From CAZQQN01 sp964595485 (GTDB lineage: Bacteria > Bacteroidota > Bacteroidia > CAILMK01 > CAYYUA01), in assembly GCA_964595485.1 (NCBI GenBank), contig CAZQQN010000010.1, positions 21,799-85,798 of the forward strand: a stretch of DNA of 64,000 nt. The letters are read 5' to 3'. Positions 1 to 8,497 of the stretch are shown here, piece after piece; position 1 is the stretch's first letter, and every line of letters starts with the position of its first letter. A program made the translations under genes and the position numbers. A model generated the notes under the pieces. It was not told the origin of the DNA, did no database searches, and was given only the letters and a program-made list of their open reading frames with translations.

Positions 1-108
1 GATATCAAGCTATCTTACCATCCAAGCCGTCAAAATACGCAAACAGGCAGGCTCAAGTGGGAAGAATGGGTAAAAGTTTTTCATGACCTGAAAGGGCAGT
101 TAGCCTAA
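1..108 (+). CDS. C-terminal tail of an unidentified gene cut by the window edge
   Basis: Reading from base 1 gives 35 sense codons ending in TAA at 106-108. The visible residues are hydrophilic, with the end reading EEWVKVFHDLKGQLA. No family can be recognised from so short a tail. It is convergent with the glycosyltransferase gene downstream, which runs on the other strand. It could also be chance open frame, but the codon use looks like that of neighbouring genes. Confidence 0.45.
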   Translation, partial: DIKLSYHPSRQNTQTGRLKWEEWVKVFHDLKGQLA

Positions 109-165
109 CAAGCTTACATGGTTTATGAGTATGAGGTTTTTTAAGCAACAATAAGCAAAAGCCAC

Positions 166-1257
166 TTATATCTCTCGCCCTTTCCATTTTAGTTTAATGG
201 GAAGAAAGTAATAAAACGGCATGGCAAGGTTTGTAAAATAATGGTAAGGTTCAAACAGGAAAAGTTGCCATGCTTTTAAGGGAATATTTAATTGCCGCCC
301 CAAGGTTTTCAAAAATATGCTTTGCAATAACCACTTAAGGGCAATAAAGTACAAAGCAATCAAGGGCTGAATAAAGAGTAACACGATTACGGCAGGCACA
401 AAAAGCCCATGAATGGTTATTAAAAGCCATATAGATGCCGGTAGCTCCGTACCGCCTCTTAGCCAGCGTTTCCTTTGCTGAAGCATTGTACCTAAATCCG
501 GTGCCGGCACTGAATTTCCCGTTATATCAGGATTGAACAGGTGTTTGTGCCCCCACCCTAACTGCGTAACTTCCTGGAAAAGCTTATAATCCTCAGTAAC
601 CGATGAATCAATATTTTGGTAACCACCTGTTTCCCAATAGGCCGATTTTCTGACAGCCATATTATTACCCACTGCTGTCACAGAACGGAAGTCATCCAAT
701 AGCTTGAGAATGCTCATGTAATACAGCCATTCCACACCTTGCATGTTACCAAAAATGGTTTCCCCTTTTACTACTGATATACCGCTTGTCAAACCAGTTT
801 TTTGACTAAAACCATTCAATAGCCCCTGAATCCAATTAGCAGGCACGCGTATATCAGCATCCGTGATGCAATAAAACTCGCCTTTGGCTTCGTTTGCAAG
901 CCAAGCCAAGGCATTTGCTTTGCTTTTGGCCTTACCCCACTCCCATTTGACATCTATTAAACGAAAAACCGGCTTATCAGCAATAAAATGGGTCACTAAT
1001 TCCCGTGTTTTATCGGTAGAACGGTCATCTCCTACCAGGATTTCAAGTTTTTCGCCGGGGTAATTCAAGTTATGCAATGCCCGGAGGCAAGCCTCAATGT
1101 TCCCCGCTTCATTACGGCAAGCCAAAAGCACTGAGACAAAGGGGTAATTAGCAGGCTCCTGGTAAGCATCCCTGAGCTTGAAAGCTTTCACAAAAAAGAC
1201 CAGAAAGATCAGGAAAAACAAGGCAAGCATGGTATAAAGCAAGCCGGTGAGGATCAT
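166..1257 (-). CDS. Membrane-anchored family 2 glycosyltransferase
   Basis: A GT-A glycosyltransferase that transfers a sugar from an activated donor at the inner membrane. One N-terminal membrane segment (about residues 3-27) is followed by the GT2 domain, with VSVLLACRNEAGNIEACL, a GDDRSTD loop, a DAD metal-binding motif near residue 133, TEDY as catalytic-base region and QQRKRWLRGG (the QxxRW motif of processive GT2 enzymes). Two membrane helices lie near the C-terminus. The frame is open to a TTG at 1263, but I prefer the ATG at 1257. It follows the deacetylase gene by about a dozen bases, so the two probably form an operon acting on one cell-surface polysaccharide. The substrate is unknown. 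Confidence 0.85.
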   Translation of the reverse strand: MILTGLLYTMLALFFLIFLVFFVKAFKLRDAYQEPANYPFVSVLLACRNEAGNIEACLRALHNLNYPGEKLEILVGDDRSTDKTRELVTHFIADKPVFRLIDVKWEWGKAKSKANALAWLANEAKGEFYCITDADIRVPANWIQGLLNGFSQKTGLTSGISVVKGETIFGNMQGVEWLYYMSILKLLDDFRSVTAVGNNMAVRKSAYWETGGYQNIDSSVTEDYKLFQEVTQLGWGHKHLFNPDITGNSVPAPDLGTMLQQRKRWLRGGTELPASIWLLITIHGLFVPAVIVLLFIQPLIALYFIALKWLLQSIFLKTLGRQLNIPLKAWQLFLFEPYHYFTNLAMPFYYFLPIKLKWKGREI

Positions 1258-1269
1258 AGACAAATTACG

Positions 1270-1890
1270 TTAAAGGGTTTGAAATCGGTAACCCTGGTTA
1301 CTGAAATAGGCCAAAAACCAGGGTAAAAGCTGTTCAAGATTAGCAGCAGCTTTTTTACTGTCATGAAAAATCACAATAGAGCCCGGTTCGATTTTTTGGG
1401 TTAAAGTAGCATAAGTGCGCTCAAGATTTAAGTTTGGGTCAAAGTCATAAGTCAGGACATCCCACATGATAATCTCATAACCCAGTTCATTCAAAAGCCT
1501 AAACTGCGAAGGCTTTATTTTGCCGTATGGGGGACGAAAAAGCGAAGACGGTACAAGCTCCTTACAAGCCTCAACATCGTCCCGGTAATATTGGGGATTA
1601 TGTCTCCACCCGTTGAGGTGGTGATAAGTGTGGTTACCCAACCTATGTCCAGCGGCTTGAATCGCTTCTATAGCTTCCGGATTAGAAGCTGCCCTGTCAC
1701 CAACGCAGAAAAAAGTGGCTGTAGCCTTGTAGTCATTCAAGCGGTTCAAAATCCAAGGAGTTAGGGTTTTATCAGGCCCATCATCAAAAGTTAAAAACAG
1801 TGCCTTCTCATCACACTCCTTAAACCATGTAAGGTTGGGAAATGCTTGCTGCACAAATGCAGGCATTTTGTATAGATGCGGCCAAACCAT
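1270..1890 (-). CDS. Polysaccharide deacetylase (NodB domain, CE4 family)
   Basis: A 206-residue protein that is almost entirely a NodB homology domain, which removes N- or O-acetyl groups from polysaccharides using a metal. All CE4 motifs are visible: TFDDGP at 34-39 (catalytic base Asp36 or Asp37), the His pair in HTYHH at 87-91, RPPYG at 119-123, WD at 143-144 and FHDS around 175-178. No clear signal peptide is seen, so it may act in the cytoplasm or at the membrane. It is the first gene of a pair with the glycosyltransferase just downstream. A TAnnTTTG box ends only five bases before the ATG; if real, the mRNA would be leaderless. Confidence 0.88.
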   Translation of the reverse strand: MVWPHLYKMPAFVQQAFPNLTWFKECDEKALFLTFDDGPDKTLTPWILNRLNDYKATATFFCVGDRAASNPEAIEAIQAAGHRLGNHTYHHLNGWRHNPQYYRDDVEACKELVPSSLFRPPYGKIKPSQFRLLNELGYEIIMWDVLTYDFDPNLNLERTYATLTQKIEPGSIVIFHDSKKAAANLEQLLPWFLAYFSNQGYRFQTL

Positions 1891-1895
1891 TGCTA

Positions 1896-1903
1896 CAAAA
1901 CTA
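1896..1903 (-). promoter_or_regulatory. Possible Bacteroidota -7 box upstream of the deacetylase
   Basis: The minus strand reads TAGTTTTG, a match to TAnnTTTG. It ends five bases before the ATG at 1890. I found no good -33 TTTG at the right distance, so this is only a candidate. Confidence 0.3.
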
Positions 1904-2105
1904 CCAATTTAAAAGGGCCTTGAGAATTTTTATGGCTTAAAAGGATTACGATTCAGTTTTTGCCAAGTAATAGTTTAGGCAGCTTTAAAATTTTGAAAGC
2001 GCATAGTAAAGCCCCAGCCTTTTCAGGCTTTTTTGCCTTATCCTTACAATTAATAATTTTTACCAAATAGATCAAATGGTAAAATATTTGTTTTTTGAAA
2101 TCCCC

Positions 2106-2113
2106 TACCTTTG
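2106..2113 (+). promoter_or_regulatory. Bacteroidota -7 promoter box for the LpoB-like gene
   Basis: TACCTTTG matches the TAnnTTTG element used by the primary sigma factor of Bacteroidota. It lies 23 bases before the ATG at 2137. TTTG runs at 2087-2090 and 2093-2096 could serve as the -33 element, although the spacing is short. Confidence 0.5.
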
Positions 2114-2136
2114 TAAGAAAATAAAAACAATGAATT

Positions 2137-2730
2137 ATGCTACGTACTATCGCTAAAATTACGGTTTTGAGCCTTGCCTTTTTTGTTGCCAGTTGTGGTA
2201 ATCAAAAGGAAGTTTCACGAATGGATCCAGATTCACGAACCGACTTAAGTGGGCGTTGGAACGATACAGACTCACGCTTAGTTGCTGAGGAGATGGTTGA
2301 AGATGCCCTGAGTCGTGCATGGCTAAAAGAACATAAAGCCAATAATGATGGGAAAAAGCCTACCGTAATAGTAGGGGTTATTAAAAATAAAACCCACGAG
2401 CACATTAACCCCCAGACTTTCATAAAAGACATTGAAAAAGAATTCATAAACCGGAATAAAGTTCGAGTGGTCCAAAGCGGAGAATTCAGGGACCAACTGC
2501 GGGAAGAAAGGGCTGACCAGCAAAAATATGCATCCAAAGAAACCCAGAAAGAATGGGGTAAGGAATTAGGAGCCGATTACATGATGACAGGTATTATGTC
2601 TTCCAATGTTGACCAGAATAAGGATGAAAAGGTGGTTTTTTACAAAACCAACCTTGAGCTGACCAATCTGGAAACCAATGAAAAGGTATGGATCGGAGAT
2701 AAAGAAATCAAAAAATACGTAGAAGAGTAG
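2137..2730 (+). CDS. LpoB-family lipoprotein (penicillin-binding protein activator)
   Basis: A 197-residue lipoprotein with a signal peptide and lipobox ending at Cys20 (VASC). The mature part matches the LpoB family (COG3417): an N-terminal region with SRLVAEEMVEDAL, then a PTVIVGVIKNKTHEHI strand and a GADYMMTGIMSS segment. In proteobacteria, LpoB is an outer-membrane lipoprotein that activates PBP1B; whether it does so here is inference. It is followed 63 bases later by a COG3014 lipoprotein, a pairing suggesting a common envelope job. Confidence 0.8.
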   Translation: MLRTIAKITVLSLAFFVASCGNQKEVSRMDPDSRTDLSGRWNDTDSRLVAEEMVEDALSRAWLKEHKANNDGKKPTVIVGVIKNKTHEHINPQTFIKDIEKEFINRNKVRVVQSGEFRDQLREERADQQKYASKETQKEWGKELGADYMMTGIMSSNVDQNKDEKVVFYKTNLELTNLETNEKVWIGDKEIKKYVEE

Positions 2731-2793
2731 GCTCTCCTTACTGTTTATGGTATTACAAAGGACTCTTTTCAAAGCCACCTTTAATCCCTGTTT

Positions 2794-4206
2794 ATGATTA
2801 GGAAAAGCTTTGTATGGTTTGCGTTCCTGTGCTTACTCACCTCATGCTTAACTTATTACCAAAAAACTCAAAAATTCAATGATTACTTTGTAAAGGGTGA
2901 AATAGAGAAAGCCAAAAGTAAAATTGAAGATGAGGAACCCAAGAAAAAAAACAGGCTTCTTCATTACTTCAATCTCGGAACTGTAAACTTCATGCTCGGC
3001 AACCATGATAGCAGCAATCATTATTTTGAAAAAGCCTACGTTACTGCTGAGGATTACCGGCAAAGCACCGGCCAGGAGATTGCAGCTTTACTATTGAACC
3101 CAAAGGTTAAAACTTACCTGGGAGAAGACCATGAGATCCTGATGATCCATTACTTCAAAGCCCTGAATTACCTTTACTTAAATGATTACGATGCAGCGCT
3201 GGTCGAGTGCCGGCGTATGAACATTAAGCTGAATGACTTAAATGAAGAATATGACCGTGAAAACCGCTATAAGCGGGATGCCTTTATTAATCTCTTGATG
3301 GGGTTAATCTACGATGCCAATGACAATTACAATGACGCCTTCATTGCTTACAGAAATGCTTACGATATATACAGGGAAGACTACAGAAAACTGTTTAATA
3401 TTGCTCCCCCCAAGCAGTTAAAAAGCGACTTGCTACGTACAGCTTATTTAGCTGGTATGGATAATGAACTTAAGCAATATGAGGAATCATTTGACACATC
3501 CTACCATTACAAGCAAAACACGGATCAAAGCAGTTTGGTGTTTTTTTGGCACAACGGGGTTGGACCTTATAAAGATGAATTCAGTGTCAATTTTGCCCTT
3601 GTAAGAGGTGAAGGAGGAGTTGCCCATTTTGAAAACGAAAAACATGGCTGGACTTTTCCTTTCCCCAACTACGAGGAGAAAGAAGAGGAAAACGCTGGTC
3701 TTAGTGATATCGAAGTTATTAGGATGGCTCTGCCCAAATACATTGAGCGTCCCCCATTTTATGAACAGGCAAGCATATTGGTTGATAGCCAATCAAAACA
3801 TCAAATGGAGATGGCTGAAAATATTAACAAGATTGCCTTCCAAACTTTGCGGGATCGCATGCTTAGAGAATTGGGTAATGCCCTTCTCCGTCTGGCCCTT
3901 AAAAAAGGGAGTGAATATGCGGCCAGAGAGGAGAGTGATGGTGTTGGTGCAGCTTTAAGCATTTTTAACGCTATTACCGAACAGGCAGATACCCGCAATT
4001 GGCAAACCTTACCCCATTCCATATCTTACACTCGTATACCGGTAAAAAGTGGAGACCATAAGGTTAACCTAACAACCACCAACAGCCGAGGCCACCAGAC
4101 AGAATACACTTTAAATTACAACCTCCAAAAAGGAGAAACCCTGTTTGACCATTTCCACAGCCTTGCCACCAAGCAAGAAAAATTCTACCGTAAGCAAGAG
4201 TGGTGA
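2794..4206 (+). CDS. COG3014-type lipoprotein with TPR-like helical repeats
   Basis: A 470-residue lipoprotein with signal peptide and lipobox ending at Cys18 (LLTSC). The N-terminal half has TPR-like helices (YFNLGTVNFMLGNHDSSNHYFEKAY, then ALNYLYLNDYDAALVECRRMN). The C-terminal half contains GGVAHFENEKHGWTF-like strands and a stretch of glycine and alanine residues. The overall pattern resembles uncharacterised COG3014 lipoproteins, which are often encoded beside LpoB/CsgG-type lipoproteins, as here. The molecular role is unknown; I infer an outer-membrane-associated assembly or regulatory function. Confidence 0.7.
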   Translation: MIRKSFVWFAFLCLLTSCLTYYQKTQKFNDYFVKGEIEKAKSKIEDEEPKKKNRLLHYFNLGTVNFMLGNHDSSNHYFEKAYVTAEDYRQSTGQEIAALLLNPKVKTYLGEDHEILMIHYFKALNYLYLNDYDAALVECRRMNIKLNDLNEEYDRENRYKRDAFINLLMGLIYDANDNYNDAFIAYRNAYDIYREDYRKLFNIAPPKQLKSDLLRTAYLAGMDNELKQYEESFDTSYHYKQNTDQSSLVFFWHNGVGPYKDEFSVNFALVRGEGGVAHFENEKHGWTFPFPNYEEKEEENAGLSDIEVIRMALPKYIERPPFYEQASILVDSQSKHQMEMAENINKIAFQTLRDRMLRELGNALLRLALKKGSEYAAREESDGVGAALSIFNAITEQADTRNWQTLPHSISYTRIPVKSGDHKVNLTTTNSRGHQTEYTLNYNLQKGETLFDHFHSLATKQEKFYRKQEW

Positions 4207-4477
4207 TGGTTGTACTTTACCTGTAAAAACCCAATTTTGACGCCCAATGCTTCTTGCCACAAATAGCTTAGCCTAAATTATAATAGAATCGCAATTGATT
4301 GGCTTTTATCATTCGTAAAATTTCATTTGCTATAATCTCACAATAACTTTTACTTTCACCAAGCATCGAAATTTTTAGAGATTTGTAAGAAATTAATAAG
4401 GTCTTCAAGGTATTATGCCTGAATAAACAAATCGGCTACTTTTAATAACCTTCAACGCTGGTTAAAAATACTTGGTT

Positions 4478-5419
4478 ATGGCTAATAAAGATGACAATAT
4501 CAATCATTTGGTTGAAGAACTAAAAAGCCTTTTCGAAAGAGACGGAGAAGACCTGTCAGCCTACCTGGAAGGTTTAAAACATCAAAAATACCTTGATTAT
4601 TGGGATTATATAAACCTTAACACCCTTCTGAACCTGCAGCAACCCAAAACTAACCACAGGGATGAAATGGTTTTTATTATCTATCACCAGATAACCGAGT
4701 TATACTTCAAGCTTGTTCTCTGGGAATTACAGCAGATCAGCCATGCAGTGACACCCGGCAAAGATTTTCTGCAAGATCGTTTAGCCCGCATTAATAATTA
4801 TTTCCGGGTATTGACCCAATCTTTTTCCATAATGAAGGAAGGCATGGAGCCGGAACAATTCACTGAATTCCGCATGGCATTAGTCCCCGCTTCAGGTTTT
4901 CAGTCGGTACAATACAGAATGATTGAGATAGCCTGTACACCGCTGGCTAACCTTATTCACAAAGATCACCGTGAAAGGTTGAAAGATGCCTCCATAGAAG
5001 AGCAATTCAATGAACTTTACTGGAAAAGAGGTGCTACAGAAGCCAATACAGGAGAAAAAACCCTTACCCTTACACGCTTTGAATCGCAGTATGAGGATTT
5101 TTTGATATACTACGCCAAGCGATGGAACGGAATGACCTTGTGGGATAAATATTACAACCTGCCCGAGGATATCAAATCGGATAGTAAAATCCTCAAGCAG
5201 ATGCGGAGTATTGATAAGTTCGTCAATGTTCATTGGCCAAAATCTCATTTCAATACGGCAAAGCATTACCTGGAAGACGGAGAATCAGGAGGTGAAGGTA
5301 CCGGTGGTACCAATTACCAGGAATACCTCCCCCCTCACCTTCAGCAACGCATGTTCTTCCCGGACTTGTGGTCAGATGAAGAGAAAGCCAACTGGGGGAA
5401 ATTGGAGCATGATGAGTAG
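4478..5419 (+). CDS. kynA: Tryptophan 2,3-dioxygenase
   Basis: A heme enzyme that opens the indole ring of L-tryptophan to N-formylkynurenine, the first step of the kynurenine pathway. Family motifs are EMVFIIYHQITELYFKL (distal His in the substrate pocket), RMALVPASGFQSVQYRMIEI and the GTGGTNYQEYL loop near the C-terminus. SHFNTAKHYL probably supplies the heme-binding His. The frame reaches a TTG at 4472; the ATG at 4478 is the better start. The length (313 residues) fits bacterial members. No other kynurenine gene is adjacent, so the gene appears to stand alone. Confidence 0.9.
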   Translation: MANKDDNINHLVEELKSLFERDGEDLSAYLEGLKHQKYLDYWDYINLNTLLNLQQPKTNHRDEMVFIIYHQITELYFKLVLWELQQISHAVTPGKDFLQDRLARINNYFRVLTQSFSIMKEGMEPEQFTEFRMALVPASGFQSVQYRMIEIACTPLANLIHKDHRERLKDASIEEQFNELYWKRGATEANTGEKTLTLTRFESQYEDFLIYYAKRWNGMTLWDKYYNLPEDIKSDSKILKQMRSIDKFVNVHWPKSHFNTAKHYLEDGESGGEGTGGTNYQEYLPPHLQQRMFFPDLWSDEEKANWGKLEHDE

Positions 5420-5623
5420 CTACCTGACATTTTTATCCACTGAACCTGAAAGCTTTCGAGCTCCCTAACTTATCCATGGGATTTTTTCAGCACACATCAA
5501 CCAATTATGCCCTAATGAACCATAAGCAGCCTATTGCCTGGTAAAAGCCAAAACAGGAATTTGACAGTTTGTGAATTAACCCTTGGTTTTTTAATGTTGA
5601 TACCATAAAAAAAAATCACAACC

Positions 5624-6094
5624 ATGGAGGAAGAAACGATTCTTGATCAAACACAAGAACAAAGAGTTCAGGAATGGCAATATGCCGGCTTCTGGATACG
5701 GTTTGCAGCCTACATTATCGATGTGCTAATTCTTTACGCTGGCTTTTTTGTGTTGATGCTTATATTCGGTTCTTTAATCATTTCCCAATCCTCCACGCCC
5801 GGTAATGTTTTTAATTTTCAAGTTGGTTTCCAACTCAGCTTTGGTGTCTTAGGCTTGCTTTATTTTTCTTTATTGGAAAGCTCAAGCTACCAGGGAACTT
5901 TAGGCAAATATGCTGTGGGGATTAAAGTTTGCGATCCCCAGAAGCAGCGCATCAGCTTTGCCAATGCGGTGGGTCGTTATTTCGGTAGGATCCTGTCATC
6001 CATAACTTTGCTGATAGGGTACATTATGGTTGGATTCGATCAACATAAACAGGGTCTGCACGATAAGGTAGCCAACACTTATGTGATTTACTAA
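5624..6094 (+). CDS. RDD family membrane protein
   Basis: A 156-residue integral membrane protein with the RDD domain: AGFWIRFAAYIIDVLIL carries the conserved Arg and Asp, followed by a second membrane helix and the GTLGKYAVGIKV loop, with GRILSS and a final GFDQHKQGLHDKVANTYVI segment. RDD proteins are of unknown or transport-related function. It is convergent with the DUF58 gene of the MoxR operon, and a second RDD gene sits at the other end of that operon, so the two may work with it. Confidence 0.85.
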   Translation: MEEETILDQTQEQRVQEWQYAGFWIRFAAYIIDVLILYAGFFVLMLIFGSLIISQSSTPGNVFNFQVGFQLSFGVLGLLYFSLLESSSYQGTLGKYAVGIKVCDPQKQRISFANAVGRYFGRILSSITLLIGYIMVGFDQHKQGLHDKVANTYVIY

Positions 6095-6172
6095 CCATAT
6101 AAACTTTTGAATCAACGCGATACTCTCAAGCTCTTAACTCCTAATCTTATAAGCATATCACTTTATCTTCAC

Positions 6173-7507
6173 TTATATCAAACCCCTTGCCTTCAGCTCA
6201 AGGTATTTGTTAATTGTATTAAGCGTCAAATCTTCCGGGGCGGTATAAATGGCCTGGATCCCACGCTTGCTTAGTTCATGTACCATTTCTTTCTTTTCAT
6301 TAACAACTGTTGCAGCTATGGTCCGTGTATAAATTTCTTCTATATCCGAAGCATTGCCATTGGCATAAGCCCCAATTTCTTCGTTTTTGAAAATGACCGG
6401 AATCAATAGATGCGCTTGGTTGATTTTTCTTAAAACAGGCATGACACGTTCTAAGGTATGGCGGCTTTCAAAATTGGTGAAGAGGAGTACCATGCTCCTG
6501 CCTTTAACCCGTTTACGGAGGAATTGATACAAGTTTTCAAAATAAGCTTCTTTATCCGTTACCGCTAAATGGTACAAACCATCCAATAGGGATTGTAAAT
6601 GAGCCTGCTTATTCTCAGCTTTAACAAATTTTAATGGCCTATCGGCAAAACTCACCATACCGGCTTTGTCATAGCGGGTTATCGCAATATTGGCAAATGC
6701 CAGGGTTGAGTTAATGGCATAGTCCAGCAGGGTCATCCCGCCAAAGGGCATTTTCATATTGCGGCTGCAATCCAGGACAGAATAGATTTGCTGAGATCGC
6801 TCATCCTGGTATTGGTTGACCATCAATTCATGCTTACGTCCGGTGGCTTTCCAATTGATACTACGGTAATCATCACCTGGCACATAAGGTTTAATTTGCT
6901 CAAATTCATAATGATGGCCGATTCTTCTCAATTGTTTGACCCCGTGAAAGCGGGCGATGCTTGAAATCGCTTTGATCTCAAACTCCTTCATTTCCTTGAC
7001 AGAGGGATAAACTTTACGATTTTCAGCATGGTCAAACACTATTTTCCTCTCCACTAAACCCAATGGGGACTGAGTAAATACATTGGTGGAGCCGAATGGA
7101 TAATCTCCTCGGGTGACCGGCGTAATATCATAATGAAACTCTTGTGTTTGATTCGCGTCAAGCTTTTTATTCATTTGAAAATCACGGATCTGTAAGGGGG
7201 TAGGCAATTCATCGATTATGGTAATGGTTAATGGAACGTTAGTCTCATTCCTGATCCTTAGCTGAATGGTATTGGGCCATCTCAGGGAAAGTAAAGCAGG
7301 TAATTCACGACTGCAACTTACTTTGGGATTGCGATTGAATAAAAAGACCCCGTCACCGATTGTCGACAATAACATGACACCTAGCATGGCCTGTGCAACA
7401 GGTAGTAATATTGAAACCATGAATGACAGTGCAAACATCCCCAATATTAGGCCTCCTATCCAGAAAAAACGCTTACTTAAAAACAAATGCCTTATTAGCT
7501 GGGTCAT
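6173..7507 (-). CDS. DUF58 domain protein (vWA-like partner of MoxR)
   Basis: A 444-residue protein with two N-terminal membrane helices (about residues 14-60), a beta-rich region containing TRGDYPFGSTNVFTQSPLGL, and the DUF58 domain with YVPGDDYRSINWKATGR. The vWA-like part follows, where LDCSRNM resembles a MIDAS metal site. DUF58 proteins are regularly encoded next to MoxR AAA+ ATPases and are thought to be their vWA partners or substrates. The ATG overlaps the MoxR stop codon by four bases (ATGA), so the two are translationally coupled. It is the last gene of the five-gene operon. Confidence 0.88.
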   Translation of the reverse strand: MTQLIRHLFLSKRFFWIGGLILGMFALSFMVSILLPVAQAMLGVMLLSTIGDGVFLFNRNPKVSCSRELPALLSLRWPNTIQLRIRNETNVPLTITIIDELPTPLQIRDFQMNKKLDANQTQEFHYDITPVTRGDYPFGSTNVFTQSPLGLVERKIVFDHAENRKVYPSVKEMKEFEIKAISSIARFHGVKQLRRIGHHYEFEQIKPYVPGDDYRSINWKATGRKHELMVNQYQDERSQQIYSVLDCSRNMKMPFGGMTLLDYAINSTLAFANIAITRYDKAGMVSFADRPLKFVKAENKQAHLQSLLDGLYHLAVTDKEAYFENLYQFLRKRVKGRSMVLLFTNFESRHTLERVMPVLRKINQAHLLIPVIFKNEEIGAYANGNASDIEEIYTRTIAATVVNEKKEMVHELSKRGIQAIYTAPEDLTLNTINKYLELKARGLI

Positions 7508-8493
7508 CTCGGCACCTCAATTTGCTGAATAATTTCCCGGATGATATCCTCAGCCTGGTATCCTTCCATTTCTTTTTCCGGAGCCAGAATTAAACGATGA
7601 TTCATGACAGGATAAGCTACAAATTGAATATCCTCAGGGATAACAAAATTCCGTCCGTAAATGCCGGCTACCGCTTTGGCTGTTTTCATAATGGCAAGGG
7701 TTGCCCTCGGTGAAGCTCCCAGGAAAAGATCCCCGTTATTCCTGGTATTGTGAGTAATGGTGGCGATGTATTGGACCAAATCATCGCTAATATGAACTTG
7801 TTGAATGGTTTCCTGGAAATGGTTTAATTCCTCCTTTTTTAAAACCGGTTGTACATCCTCAGTCGAAGTTTGCTTAAAATCCTGCTTAAAACGGTGAAGG
7901 ATGTTGACTTCTTCTTCATACCCGGGATAATCCAGTTGAACCCGAAACAAGAACCGGTCAAGCTGGGCTTCCGGCAGTTTATAAGTACCTTCCTGTTCTA
8001 TGGGATTTTGGGTAGCAATGACAAAAAAAGGAAAATCCATGTCAATGGTCTTACCCTCTATTGAGGCCTGTTTTTCTTCCATCACTTCAAACAAGGCTGC
8101 TTGAGTCTTTGCTGGTGAACGATTGATCTCATCAATAAGGACGATATTGGAGAATATTGGACCTTTGTGAAATTCAAAATCCGAAGTTTTCATGTTATAG
8201 ATATTGGTACCGAGGACATCGGAGGGCATCAAGTCGGGTGTAAATTGGATCCGTGAAAAATCAACCGACAGGGTTCGGGAAAGCATCCTGGCCGTGAGGG
8301 TCTTGGCTATTCCCGGTACTCCCTCTATCAAAGTGTGACCACCTGTTAACATTCCCGCGAGCAGCAAATCTATCATCGCTTCCTGACCCACCACCACTTT
8401 GCTGATCTCACCCTTTACATTTTCCACAGCATTATGAATACGGGTGAATTCACTTTCATCAAACCCTTGATTGTTGGTAGCATCTTGTTCCAT
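7504..8493 (-). CDS. MoxR-family AAA+ ATPase
   Basis: A 329-residue AAA+ ATPase of the MoxR group, acting as a chaperone-like remodelling enzyme. Walker A is GVPGIAKT at 58-65; Walker B is VLIDEINR with Asp121 and Glu122; sensor 1 lies in VIATQNPIEQEGTY and the arginine-finger region in PEAQLDRFLF. The lid domain contains GASPRATLAIMKTAKA. It is encoded between DUF4350 and DUF58 genes, with four bases between it and the upstream gene. The client protein is unknown. Confidence 0.93.
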   Translation of the reverse strand: MEQDATNNQGFDESEFTRIHNAVENVKGEISKVVVGQEAMIDLLLAGMLTGGHTLIEGVPGIAKTLTARMLSRTLSVDFSRIQFTPDLMPSDVLGTNIYNMKTSDFEFHKGPIFSNIVLIDEINRSPAKTQAALFEVMEEKQASIEGKTIDMDFPFFVIATQNPIEQEGTYKLPEAQLDRFLFRVQLDYPGYEEEVNILHRFKQDFKQTSTEDVQPVLKKEELNHFQETIQQVHISDDLVQYIATITHNTRNNGDLFLGASPRATLAIMKTAKAVAGIYGRNFVIPEDIQFVAYPVMNHRLILAPEKEMEGYQAEDIIREIIQQIEVPR

Positions 8494-8497
8494 AAGG

